Shown: in pieces, positions 43,199-54,719 of the stretch | Layout: every line of letters starts with the position of its first letter | Position numbering within the stretch: position 1 is the first letter of the stretch | NCBI RefSeq assembly: GCF_943734655.1 | Contig: NC_071354.1 | Span: 198,398,911 to 198,462,910 of the forward strand | DNA from: Sabethes cyaneus | Taxonomy: Eukaryota > Arthropoda > Insecta > Diptera > Culicidae | Length of the DNA stretch: 64,000 nucleotides | Direction of reading: 5' to 3' | Position numbers and translations under genes: made by a program | The notes under the pieces: generated by a model | The model's database searches: none | What the model was told of the DNA's origin: nothing | What the model saw: only the letters and a program-made list of their open reading frames with translations

Positions 43199-44240
43199 CA
43201 GTGGCGACTCGTCCGCATGTTCAACCTGTTCATAGGACAGGCAAACAAAATTCAGCCCGACAAAATTTCGTTTGCACCGACGCATATGCAATGCAATACG
43301 AATTTAGTTTAGTTACGAAGCTGATGAGCAAACCGTTCAACACGACAGTTGAACGTTGCTTTATTAGAGATCTCAATGCACAAGCATACCAACGCATTAT
43401 TCCTGGTATTGATTCTTGATACTGAATTAGTACCAGGAACAATGTGTTGGTACGAAGGAGGTTAAAAAAGAATGTGACACAGCTTTTACTCGAAAGCGTG
43501 GGCGCTTTATTGTCTCGTTCATCTTCAGCATTGAACAACTTACTACCACATATCCCTATGGCCTGCGCTTTGATTCCTTATTTTATTTAGTTAGGAAGCT
43601 AATGAGCAATGTTCAACACGACGTTTGAACGTTGCTCTATAGATTAGCACCAGGAACAATGTGTTGGTACGAAGGGGATTTGAAAAGAGCGCGGTTGGTA
43701 ATTTGGCATGCATTATTCGACAAATTTTCTCATTAACTCGTTCATCTTTAGCATTGAACAACTTACGCATATTGCTTGTTGCTTGTGGTGCGTGTGATGT
43801 GGGCTTGTGCGTGCATCACAGTAAGGTGGTAACTCTTGAATTTGGTTCAATAGGTAAATTGAACGAAAAGTTTTCGGTTCGTAATTAAAATTCAGAGACG
43901 AGTTTGCTGGTAAAGTAAACCGTCGTATTCCGTTGCTATTTGAATAAATAGGGATATTCACGTAGCGCTTGCAATGTTGCGAATACGGAGTATTGCGTAT
44001 TTATACTGCCGCTACTCGCATAACAGTTCCATCTCCATAGAAACTGGAACTGCAATGCGAATTGCGGCAGTTCATACACGAAATACACCGTTTACGCAAC
44101 ATGGCAAGCGCTACGGTGAAAACCCCTAATGTTTGTTTTATGATTAAAATATAGAATTGCGATAATAAAAAAAAGCTGCGTATTAATGTGTATTTTTCGC
44201 TGGTTGAACAGGTAAGCTAAACGCCCACGAGTCGCCGCTG
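43199..44240. mobile_element. hAT-like non-autonomous element
   Basis: Ends CAGTGGCGACTCGTCCG and, complement-read, CAGCGGCGACTCGTGGG, flanked by exact 8-bp copies CATTACAG at 43191-43198 and 44241-44248. The interior has a ~230-bp tandem duplication (43308-43540 and 43585-43775, both with 'caggaacaatgtgttggtac' and 'agcattgaacaacttac') and a small palindromic element at 43957-44121. No transposase. It is inserted in a deleted RTE copy. Confidence 0.9.
43957..44121. mobile_element. Small palindromic MITE
   Basis: The arms 'ttcacgtagcgcttgcaatg' and, complement-read, 'ttcaccgtagcgcttgccat' enclose a nearly self-complementary 165-bp sequence (cgcaatactc/gagtattgcg-like interior). Nested in the hAT-like element. 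Confidence 0.65.
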
Positions 44241-44483
44241 CATTACAGCTTGCAGACACGCCATCTGTTTGTGGATTTTAAAGCAGCGTACGATTCAGTT
44301 ACACGAAATGAGCTGAGGCAGATAATGCTACAACATGGTTTTCCGACGAAACTAGTTACTCTGATTCGTGCGACGCTGGACGGATCCAAATCATGCGTTA
44401 GAATAGCGAGTGAGTTGACACATTCCAAGGTTACGGGACACTATCCTTACTATGCAGATTGGTTCCAGTTTCATCAAATCTCG

Positions 44484-44732
44484 CGTAACTTTTCAAAAGG
44501 ACCTAAGTAACATTGAGAGATTCTCTTTGGTCTTCCTCTCTTCCGATTATTACGGGCGACATAAATGCATTTCAACAAAAGTTTTCTTGACGATTAGGTG
44601 GGTAGTGACACCAGCAACCGTTTTATGCAAGGCTGATGTTTTAAAGTGCATTTGCATCGCCGTGGCAACCGAAAGAGAAGAGACACAAAGAGAATCTCTC
44701 ATTGTTACTTAGGTCCTTTTGAAAAGTTACGC
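44484..44732. mobile_element. MITE with CTCGCGTAAC ends
   Basis: The arms are complementary for more than 50 bp: 'tctcgcgtaacttttcaaaa' + 'ggacctaagtaaca' + 'gagagattctctttg' on the left, and the complement of the same on the right ending 'gttacgcgaga'. The interior is ~140 bp. The target duplication is not clear (AAT or AAAT is possible). It disrupts the RTE fragment ending at 44445. One arm also exists at 22266. Confidence 0.78.
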
Positions 44733-44737
44733 GAGAA

Positions 44738-45057
44738 ATCCTTGGCATTCTAGTGGAAAATGAAGTACTCTTTAAACAACTATTTTACAAAGTATTTGCT
44801 AAAAAATTGGTGGAACAGGAGGTGATTCACAGGGTAACAATGGGTGCTAATTGTGTCCCGTAACGTTGGAATGTGTCAGTTGCTTTCGTGACGTTGCACT
44901 ATGGGCAAAAACGAGAGAAAAAATGGATAGAAGTGATCTTATGTAAAATTTTCCGGAGAATCGCGTGGTGCCCACCCCTTTCCTGTTTGTCATCGGGAAG
45001 TGCCCCATTTTGCACATTTTCCCCTATTTTTAACATTTTTCACCCTTATTTGATTAT
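44738..45057. other. No gene seen
   Basis: No motif recognised. Confidence 0.35.
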
Positions 45058-45325
45058 TCCAAGCAAGGTTTTGAGAAAACAAACTGCAAAAATCTACTAC
45101 TTTTATGTAAAAAAGTCCGCAGAATCGAAAAGGGCTTATCTCATTTATTTTAGAGTAGATTATTTTTTTTTGGTTGAATTCCCCTTTGGTATGATCGGTT
45201 TGATAACGGGAGCTCAACCAAAAAAAAATAATGTGCTCTAAACTAAATGAGATAGGCCCTATTTGATTCTAAGGACTTCTTTACACAAAACTATTAGGTT
45301 TTAAACTTTTGTTTTCTCAAAGCCT
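45058..45325. mobile_element. Foldback (hairpin) element
   Basis: The arms of ~125 bp are complementary: left 'aggttttgagaaaacaaact'...'aaagtccgcagaatcgaaaa'...'gggcttatctcatttatttt' against the complement of 'cttttgttttctcaaagcct', 'attctaaggacttc' and 'actaaatgagataggccc'. The loop is ~25 bp near 45185. ~80% arm identity by eye. No coding capacity. Confidence 0.75.
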
Positions 45326-46499
45326 TGGCAGCGAGCGTTCTGCTTATATTACTGTTATTCGCTTCTATGCGAAGACCTTCTCTAAGAAAAAGAAAAACAA
45401 AAAAGTCTCTGTTACCAGTTTTGATCGCCGAATCGTTCGGATAATCGTGTAAATCGGGGTAGTCTAAATAGGGGCAAATGTCGCAATAATAAACTTCTCT
45501 AAAGACAGCACCCTTGAAAAGTTGGTAATTTTTTACCCAATTGATAATGTTCGCTTTTTTGCGATTCTGGACCGCTGTGCAGTGTCGTATCACGAGGCCG
45601 AATAGAAAGATATCTTCTACGCATCGACTTCAATAAAGAAAACTATTTATTTTTAAATGCATGCTATGAAAAAAGTGTCGTACATCGGGCCAAATCTTAT
45701 TTCTGTCGTTTTCAGTACATTTGCTAACAAAACGAGGTGTTGTTCTAACACAGACATCAGTTACCAACTATGTCAGGCTATGCCACTAATGTTTCATTTG
45801 GATGGAAGGTATGATCCGTTGCAGGGATTCGTAGGGCAGTATAAGGAGGGCTGCTGGATGAGGGCCCGTGCTACTACTAATTCAAATTTATTCTGTGACA
45901 ATTCCTCTAGAAATTTAAAAGAAGTTTAATGTTGGCACTTCCACCCATCGATCTCACGAGCGATTTAGCTTTTAAAGTGGCGTCGATTGTTGAAACTGTC
46001 AATCTGTTTCCTAATTTGATTTGTTCAGATTCTATTGTGAAAAAATCTTCTCTACAGTTGCCGGTGAATGTGGTATATTAGAATGACCTGAATAACGGAA
46101 ATGCTAAGGTACCGTCTGCTCTGTTTAAATTGGCAACTATTTTCCTTTAAATTGGCAGCAGTCAACCATTTTTTTGCTCTTATGCCTTCATAGATAACTC
46201 TCAAAATCTAATGTGTTCGACGAATTTTTCATATATGTTTCATAGTAAATGTTACTCACAATCATCATATGAAGAGTTTGCATTTCTTTGTACATGACCG
46301 TAAATTCTGGAGCCTGTGATTGAAACATTCGGTTAAGTTTATTAATCAACGGAGGCACATAATTTAAAAAACAAACATTGGGTTTGGTCATGGTATCTTC
46401 TAAGTAGTTAAAAATTCTTGTTGCGGAAGTGTTTTTGTCGTAACTGACTTGCTGAAAAAGCTGAAAAATAGTTAAAGCTCGTCGAATCGTTGGTTACAG
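45326..46499. other. No gene seen
   Basis: AT-rich. Short frames at 45657 and 46188 have no recognisable domain. Confidence 0.35.
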
Positions 46500-46529
46500 C
46501 ACTCTCTTAACCCTTGTGTGGGAGAGCCC

Positions 46530-46645
46530 AATTTCGGCCCAAAGCCTGGCGGGTGTTGTAGGTTCGAATCCGGCCATAATCTCAGATTATAACTTGGTTC
46601 GACCCATGCACCTTCCAGCATTGGACAAAAGGTAGGAGTCACAAC
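46530..46645 (+). mobile_element. SINE-A fragment
   Basis: Box B GGTTCGAATCC at 46561 and 'gcaccttccagcattggaca' + 'aaaggtaggagtcaca' match the SINE-A at 38020. It lacks the pyrimidine tail and runs directly into an RT remnant. Confidence 0.65.
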
Positions 46646-46649
46646 GACG

Positions 46650-47265
46650 TAGCATTACTTCTGGGTGACGGATGTAAGTTAATGTACGCAGACGATCTAA
46701 AATTGTTCTTAGCTGTCCGGTCAATTAAAGACTATCATAATCTTCAAAAGCTGTTGGATATTTTCGAAAACTGGTGCCGCAAGAATTGGTTGATCATTAG
46801 TACAGCAAAGTATGTCAGATCATGACATTCCATCGCATTGTTAACCCAATTATATTCGAATACAAAATTGATGATCAAGTGCTCAAAGGGGTTGAATAGG
46901 TCAACGATCTTGAAATTATTCTCGATGCCAAGCTTAATTTCAATTTGAATCGTACAAAAAGCATCTCTAAAGCAACTCGGCAGCTCGGTTTAATCTCGAA
47001 AATTGGACGAGATTTTAAAGGTCCACACTGTTTAAAGGCTTTATATTGCTCATTAGTACGACCTTTATTGGAAAATGGGTGTTTGATTTGGACTCCTTAC
47101 CAACTAGCCTGGAATTTGAGAATTGAACGAGTGCAGAAGAGGTTCATTCGTATATAGCGTTACGTGACCTACCCTGGCGTGATCCTTTGAACCTGCCTCC
47201 ACATCCTGAAGGGTGTCGATTAATTGGTCTTGACACCATAGAATGTCGTCACCTTAGAAAATTCA
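46650..47265 (+). pseudogene. Jockey/CR1-like reverse transcriptase fragment
   Basis: The readings in two frames give GDGCKLMYADDLKLFLAVRS, then DYHNLQKLLDIFENWCRKN, then ATRQLGLISKIGRDF, CLKALYCSLVRPLLENG and IERVQKRFIR. These are the YADD catalytic box and the thumb/C-terminal motifs (LGLI, LYxSLVRPxLE, IExVQKRF) of Jockey/CR1 ORF2. Frameshifts and stops are present. The DLPWRDP...LPP-type tail follows after 47160. Confidence 0.75.
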
Positions 47266-47299
47266 ACAAGCTGTATTTATTGCTAAGGAGTTGGTTCCT

Positions 47300-47712
47300 A
47301 TGATGGCAGACCCATCAGCGGGATGTTAATATACTGAAACTCTTACATATTACCACAAACAACGAAAAGGGGAAATACGGAACAAATCAATTGGCATAAC
47401 ACACGGTAAAGTACAAGGAAACGATTATTGGCTAGTGGTTGAACCCGAATCTTACGATCCGAAAAAATAAAAGGGGCGCTACACGACGGATCACATGTTC
47501 ATACAGCGTCAGTTACTAGACAATTTCAGGGAATACAACTTGAAGCTTCATCATCTGATTGTTGGTTTTAAGGCTGCGTATGATTCAGTCAAACGGAACG
47601 ATCTACGGCAGATAGTGCTAGAACATCGTCTTCCGACGAAACTGATTAAGCTGATTCGTACCACGCTGAATGGTTCAAAAGCATGCATACAAATAGCGAC
47701 TGAGACCTGAGA
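47300..47712 (+). pseudogene. Internally deleted RTE copy
   Basis: Starts with the RTE leader motif at 47302-47324 and continues like the leader of the copy at 42361. It then jumps to the polymerase at MFIQRQLLDNFREYNLKLHHL (GFKAAYDSVKRNDLRQI, LIRTTLNGSKACIQIATET). The whole endonuclease is missing. The RT part matches 44250-44425 closely. Confidence 0.75.
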
Positions 47713-49002
47713 TGTCAGCCACATGCTTGACGGCGTTGTATGCGACTGAAGTAAGGGGAGACGGTGGGTGTCACAGTGAAGTGCATTTTTCACAGTTCAC
47801 AGGTATTTCTAGCGTTTTTCGAAATATCTTCTATGGTATTCCTATCGTAAATATAATTGAACATTCTTTACCACGTTTTTAACTGCATTTTTTCAAAATG
47901 TTTCATTAATTTAATTATTGCTGCTGGCAAATATTGATTGTGAATAAAGGTTGCGACATATTACTACAAAATAGCCATTTGCCGTTTTGAGCCGTTTTTT
48001 TCATTTCATCGTTGAGTCATGTTGAAATCTTTTTAGGTTAGATTCCGTTTGATTTCAGTTGGCCACGTGGTGCAGTAACGATAATTTATTATTATTTTAC
48101 CATTTGTAGAGCATATAAAGGAGCTTTTTGCTTTAGCGACGTCATGCACCCATTCCCATCTAATTTCGTGATGATTTTTTATTAAAATACTTTAAATTGT
48201 CTGACACATAAGATTAGAAATTTCTGAAGCCATTCTGCAGTTTCAAGTACTGTGAAACATTTCAAATTAGCGTCATCTTATAAATTCGCTTCCGATCAAT
48301 TTCGCAAAGCAAGCAAGACCTTGTTTCCAGGTATTAATAAATCGATTGTTTATCTTCTGCGATAGAAAAGTCCACAGAAATCACCGTCTCAACGACGTCG
48401 ACGTGTTTCATGGCTCCGTCCGGTTGGTCCGTTGTCGGTTAATGCTGCGTGTTCTAGTGCACTAACGCAACTCTGTATGCCCCAGACTAGTGAGTGGGTT
48501 TGTATCTACTACAAAGTCGCGCTGTACTGGCTCGCCGGTTTATTATGTTAGTTCCTATCTCTGATGTAATTGACTAGCGTTTGTTTATTCTCGCCCAGTT
48601 GCCGCTGTCGCCAACACCACACCGATCGGCGCGGCTGCGTGGCTCAAGAGTAGACGCAAATTCATTCGACTAGCTCTCTGTCGAGCAGGCAAATCGTCGG
48701 ACCTTCGAGGCGTTATAAAATTTGCTGAATAAATACACTGCAAGAGTTTATTTATGGTCGAACAGGAAGTAAATTCGATTTGATTGGGTCTTGAAATCAG
48801 CCAGCAAGCCAAATTTAAATCGGCATATGTTACATTTTAATGCATTTACTAGAATTGGATAATCTTCACCAATGTTTCAAAACCTTGACAAAGGTGACAT
48901 ATTGACACCATTATTCAAGGTCAAAGCACAGAACACGGTTACCGATGAACAAATGAACATAAAAAGTTATGCCACTTTATTGGTCGTTAATCAAAGAATT
49001 CA
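47713..49002. other. No gene seen; GC-richer stretch 48390-48700
   Basis: AT-rich except for 48390-48700 (cgacgtcgacgtg, cgatcggcgcggctgcg). No supported frame. Confidence 0.4.
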
Positions 49003-50074
49003 TATATGGGTCATTCCACGGGAAATTTACAGTCAAAATTTTTTTTCTCTCCGGAACATTTTTTTTACGTTCTTTGTTCAAAAAAATTCGACACGTATTT
49101 TTGTATTTCGATGTTACTGTTGGAATTCGCAAGATATGATTTTTTAAAGTATTGTAATGCGAAAAAATTATTATTTTTTAAATGCTGATTGTAAACATAG
49201 TTTGTAATATCAAAAAATGACTTTCTACCAGATGTGTTCACTATTCCACAAGCTTTCAAAATTGGTATACCATACCTCCTCTCGATTGTTTTTCAATAGT
49301 TAAATAGTGCATTTTTATAAACAATTGGAATTTTTTCAAAGTTGGAACTTTTTTTTCTCGATTTTTTTAATTTTAATATATTTGTTGATCTTTCTCGAAG
49401 AAGCATGCAAAATTTGGAAATGGAGAAATGAAAACTCTAGAAACTATGAATTTTTTTATCGATGCGCGCACGTTAATGCAAACGAGCGGACGAACACGCG
49501 TGCTTCAACGACACGTTACACTTAATAGCATCAAAGGCGGCCTCGTTATGAAGCTGCCCGTGGGTTAGAACATCGATTGAGCATTTCCGCTCGCTTCACA
49601 TTAACACACGCGTTGCGACATAAAAACTCATAACTTCCAGAGTTTTCATTTCTCCATTTCCAAATTTTGCATGCTTCTTCGAGAAAGCTCAACAAATATT
49701 TTAAAATAAAAAAAATCGAGAAAAAAAAGTTCCAACTTTGAAAAAATTGCAATTGTTTATAAAAATGCACTATTTAACTATTGAAAAACAATCGAGAGGA
49801 GGTATGGTATACCAATTTCGAAAGCTTGTGCAATAGTGAACACATCTGGTAGAAAGTCATTTTTTAATATTACAAACTACGTTTACAATCAGTATTTAAA
49901 AAATAGTGATTTTTTCGGATTACAATACTTTAAAAAATCATATCTTGCGAATTCCAACAGTAACATCGAAATACAAAAATACGTGTCGATTTTTTTTGAA
50001 CAAAGAACGTAAAAAAAATATTCAGAAGAGAAAAAAAATTTTGACTGTAAATTTCCCGTGGAATGACCCATATA
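49003..50074. mobile_element. 1.07-kb foldback element with ~470-bp arms
   Basis: The ends TATATGGGTCATTCCACGGG and complement are symmetrical. The arms (49003-49470 and 49605-50074) are near-identical when one is inverted, for example 'ctaccagatgtgttcacta' against 'tagtgaacacatctggtag'. The central ~135 bp spacer differs. Flanking TA is possible but merges with the repeat. No frame of note. The high arm identity suggests recent origin or conversion. Confidence 0.85.
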
Positions 50075-50379
50075 TTAGTTATCACCACGCGACTTCGATT
50101 GTGATGTGACGATTGTCGCTCAGTAGAGTGACATAATGGTTTTGAAATCAGTCACCGTTGATGACGGGAACGTCCAAAATAATCGATTGGATGGACAGAG
50201 GGTGCAGAATTGATCAATTGGAAGACGACCCCGTGTGACATTGTGTGTCTCCAAAACGATTGAAGCAGAAACACAGTGGGGGGCTCAATTTCACAGTGAA
50301 AATATTGTGCTAGTTGTCAGTCAACTTTGGGTTCGATCGAGTTCAGCTTCAGTGCTTGGGTGTTCTGTTTTGATCTATT

Positions 50380-53300
50380 GACATGCCAAATGGAGCAAAT
50401 GAGTTAGTCACCACTGGAAACGTATCTCTTAGAAACACGGGTGCAAGGTTAAATTTGTTACAGCCTTGGTGGAAGATTTCGGTAGACTATTTGAAGCGAC
50501 TTGTCCTCCAATTGAGTGCTTGTCCCGATGTCAGGGGTAGCTCGGATCTAGTAGATAAGCGTATTTCTCTTGTTAGGGGCGGCTAAAGCCTCAGTCCTGT
50601 TAGAGCTCAGCTTGGGAATGCCAACCGGCACACTTGGATCGATTCCAGTAAGATCCTAATTATGTTATGCTACACACAGGACAGACGTTTAGTACTAGAC
50701 GCAATGAGGCCGGCAAACGTGTCTGCTACCCCCTGAATAGGGAAGGGTGACACCTCTCTGAAACGGCGAGTGGACTAATAGTGTGGCTGTCACCCTCCTG
50801 GTAAAACCTTGGCAGGCCTCCAGGTAAGTACAAAACTCGCACCAACGTAGGTGGTTGCAGACTCAGATGTAACATAACTGATTAGCGCTGATCCGGCTCT
50901 GAACATGGTACCCCATCAAGGACCGTGTCAACCCAAGTATAGGGAGGTCATACTGTGACAGTCAACTACAGAAACAGAGTGCGACGTTGCAATTACTGCA
51001 GAGCTGTATCGTGTTCCTCCTGACAACAGTAACTGGATTGCAGACGGAGCAAGGATTGCTGCAATTTCTATTACGGATAGATATCCTATCCAACAAGTGG
51101 TCGCAAGTACAAACAACGGGTTCGTTATCGCTTAGATCAACGGAATATTCGTGTGTACCTAATTGCTACGCACCCCCAAAGTGGACAATGGAGTAGTTTC
51201 ACCAGATGTTGGACGAACTTACCGAACAGCTCAACAATCAACCAGTCGTGATTGACGGACACTTTAATACTTGGGCAGTGGATTGGGGAAGTAGATGCAC
51301 CAATGCAAGGGGCTACAGTCTACTACAAGCTCTTGCGAAATTGGATGTCAACCTAATAAACCAGCACCTTCCGCAAAATTGGCCGAGCATCCATTATCGA
51401 CGTCACCTTTTGTAGTCCGTCGCTAGTGGTAAACAGGAACTGGAGAATTTGCGAGGGTTATACTCGCAATGACCATCAGGCGATCCGGTACTACATTGGT
51501 CAGCGAAACACTGCACCACACTAGGGGCAAAAAATCCACAAGCGCAAGTGGAAAACGAAGCAATTCGACAGCGATCTTTTCGTCGAAGCACTTCGAGCAG
51601 AGAGTGGTCCTTCAGTCCGGGATGCAGATGAGTTGACGGAAGGGCTAGTAAGAGCCTGTCACACAACCATGCCAAGAAAACTGGAACCCAGGAAAAAACG
51701 GCGACCAGCGTACTGATGGAATGAGGCACTAAGCGTCCTTAGAGCCAGGAGACGCGCATATCGAGCAAGATCTGTGACAGACAGAGTAGGAACGTGGAGA
51801 AGCCTACAGAGTGGCTAGGGCCACACTGAAACAGGGGAACAAGCAGTGCAAATCTAACTGTTTCAAGGAGCTGTGCCGAGATGCCGATGCTAACCCATGG
51901 GGTGACGCATCCGGAATGGATGGAAACCCCAACATTACTTTGAAAACGGCGATCTTGATGTTTCCGAACATGTTTAGACGGTCATGCAGAAATGCCTGGA
52001 TGAAAACCACTTTCCAGACAGATGGAAGGTACTGAAGCCGGTGTTGCTACCTAAACCAGGAAACCCATCGGGTGATCCTGCTTCGTATAGGCCTATATGC
52101 TTGCTGGATACTCTAGGAAAACTGCTGGAAAGAGTCATTCTCAACAGATTGACGAGCTACACGGAGAGCGAGAACGGATTGTCCAACAAGTAACTTGGTT
52201 TCCGGAAAGAAAAGTCCACGGTGGATGCAATTCGGATAGTAATCGAGAGGGCCGAGAAACCGTTAATGCAGAAGCGGCGGGCTTTCAGCAGTGCCAGCTG
52301 GGACGCAATCGCCGTAGCGTTGCATAGAATGAGGCTCTCCGACTACTTGTGCAGAATTTTGATAAGCTATTTTCAGAATCAAGTGCTAGTCTATGACACG
52401 TCAGTTGGACAAAAGTCCATCAGAATAACGGCGGGCGTCCCTCAAGCTTCCATCCTCGGTCCAACGATTTGGAATGGAATGTACAGTGACTTGTTGGCAT
52501 TAAAGCTAGCTAAAAGTGCCGAGAATGTCGACTTTGCGGACGACGTCATTCTAACGGTCACGGGTGAGTCGCTGGAAGAAGTGGAAATGCTGGCCACTGA
52601 GACCATAGACATGATAATAGCACACTGGATGCATGGAGTTAAACTCCAACTGGCTTACCACAAGACGGAAGTACTAGTGATTAGTAACCGTAAAGCAGTG
52701 TAGCAGGCACAAATCGCCGTCGGAGATAATGTCATAGTCTCGCAACGGAGGCTGAAATATCTGGGAGATGTGTGATGACCGGCTAAGCTTCGGTAGCTAC
52801 GTTGATTACGATTGCGAGAAGGCGGCGAATGCCACTAATGCACTTGCTAGCATAATGCCCAACAACTCACGACCAAGGAGTAGTAGAAGACGCTTGATGG
52901 CCAATGTATCCTCGTCGATTCTTAGGTACGGTGGTCCCGCTCGGATGGCAGCATGCAGACTCATGGCAATGCCCCTACTAGCACGGTTGTTACAAAGTTG
53001 TCGTGGTAACCGAAATATGACAAATTTCAGTCGTAATCCGGTTGCTTCAACTAAATGGACTTTAGTGTGCTACTTGGGGCGGGACGCAAGTGCGTACAGG
53101 ACTATCTCGTTGGAGGCAGTACGCGTTATCGCCGGGATGATTTCCATCGATGTAATCCTGGAAGAGAATAGCGAGTGCTATAGACAGAAAGAAATCAGTG
53201 GCATAAGGCAACTGCGAGTGCGAGTGCAGTGAATGATTAAATGGCAGTCACAGCGCTATACGGTCTTGAACGGTAGATGGACCCACAGATTAATAACTAA

Positions 53301-53655
53301 TTTCTCGACGTGGGTGAACAGAAAGCATGGCGAAGTTATTTTTTACCTAACGCAGTTTGAGGTTACGGCTGCTTTAGAACTGATCTATATCGGTTTGGAC
53401 ATGCAAGGTCACCACTCTGTCCAGAATGTATGAAAATTGATAAAACGCCAGAGCATATAGTGTTCGACTGTCCTAGATTCGAGGTAGTGCAAGAGAGATG
53501 CCTACTCTTAACCCTGAGAATATTATCGCCGAAATGTGTCGAGAAGAGTTCACTAGGAATGCGGTTAGCGGTCTAGTGACGCAAATTCTGTCGGAGCTGA
53601 AACGTAAATGGAGAAACGATCCGCGATCCAACTTCGGCGAGTTGGACATTTCGTA
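50380..53655 (+). pseudogene. R1-clade non-LTR retrotransposon, decayed
   Basis: In order: endonuclease (YAPPKWTMEEF-like near 51170, then VVIDGHFNTWAVDWGSRCTN), RT N-part (VLLPKPGNPSGDPASYRPICLL, KLLERVILNRL), RT core (ITAGVPQASILGPTIWNGMY, VDFADDVILTVTG), C-terminal region (ASAYRTISLEAVRVIAGM), GRWTHRLITNFSTWVNRKHG and a PEC...TPEHIVFDCPRFE Cys-His end near 53430-53480. Parts fall in different frames with many stops. The 5' side, 50380-51120, fits an R1 leader/ORF1 remnant only loosely. Confidence 0.82.
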
Positions 53656-54447
53656 AGTATCTGAAGAAGTCGATTCGCGTATCGTAGTCAGGAGATATCC
53701 CATCGCTCCGTCGGAGTACAATAAATTCCTCACCGGGGATTATTCGAGTAACTAACTACAAACACACGTCACAGGAAAAAATCCTGCTAGGGTTGCCGTG
53801 AAGGGACGGAAGTCGACACACACAGACATTGCTCAGTTCGTCGAATCTTATCCATTGGTATGTGCAATCCACATAGTAAACGCACTGTGGGAATCGCAAT
53901 GCCTCCAATATCAAGGAGAAAATAAAAACGTCAGCTGCGGTCGACGAAATTACTGAAAGAACAAACAGGTCTCGAGTTCCTGAGAGTTTTTAACGAGTGG
54001 CAACTAAAATTTAGGATTTTTTTCTCAAGCTGTCAAAAAAAGACAAAGATACATGAAAAAGATCTGATTTACCGAAATTAAAGATACATTATCCATTGTT
54101 GAAAAAACATCAGTGTACATTTGAAAACGGTCCGTAATCGGCTGTTCGGCGAAGCTTCCGTTTGATGTCCGAACAGGAGCGTTGTACGGGCGTCATGTGA
54201 ACTTTGCGAATGCATCTCTTAATTCTACCAATCAACTGTTTGCAATTCGTGGCTCTCCAGTTATTTTGGTACACCAAGGAACTCAAAATCCCAAAGAAAT
54301 CTTCGATTGGGCGCGCTGAGACAGGTTTTTCGGGTCGTGCTTTTTGGGTACAAAAAAGATCGAATGGGTATTCAGGAACGAATATATTTTAGCTGGTCTT
54401 CCACTACCTTGCTTGCGAATAGTTGCTTGGCATCTTAGGATATTAAT
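53656..54447. other. No gene; contains a short piece of the (CA)n mosquito repeat
   Basis: 53816-53875 reads 'acacacacagacattgctca' then 'gttcgtcgaat...attggtatgtg', the same layout as 57640-57690 after the long CA tract. The rest is unassigned. Confidence 0.5.
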
Positions 54448-54700
54448 ATTTTTTTTTTGAAACGATGGTTCTCCAATTGATGAAGGGACGGTAGGGGAAA
54501 GAAATGAAAATTTTTTTGGTGAAGGAGGGGAAGAGTGGAAAGGAAGGGGGGGGGGTATTGGTAGCTATGCTTGACTCCTACCTTTTGTCAAATGCTGGAA
54601 GGTGCATGAGTCGAACCAAGCTGTAATCTGAGATTACAACCGGATTCGAACCCACAACACCCGCCACGGCATGTGGTCCCTGGCATGGCTCTTTTTAGCG
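54448..54700 (-). mobile_element. SINE-A, near full-length copy
   Basis: Inverted relative to 38020-38316: a T-run, 'gaaacgatggttctccaatt', a purine-rich stretch, a G-run, 'tgactcctaccttttgtcaa' and box B complement at 54641-54652. It has the same 'tattaatattttttttt' tail as 37806. Confidence 0.75.
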
Positions 54701-54719
54701 TTTTGAGCAGGAAATGATC

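Larger units (their letters stand above)
42361..44445 (+). mobile_element. RTE-clade element (JAM1-like), internally deleted and split
   Basis: The 5' leader carries the conserved motif at 42487-42509. The AP endonuclease reading follows from ~42632 (LGTWNVRTL, IQEVRW, NLYAPT, FGDANAQIG) and runs to 43182. The reading then skips most of the rest of the ORF and resumes in the polymerase at 'QLLDKLHYSLQTRHLFVDFK' (AAYDSV, GSKSCVRIASE), ending at ~44425. A hAT-like element (43199-44240) sits at the junction, and a MITE starts at 44484. Confidence 0.8.
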
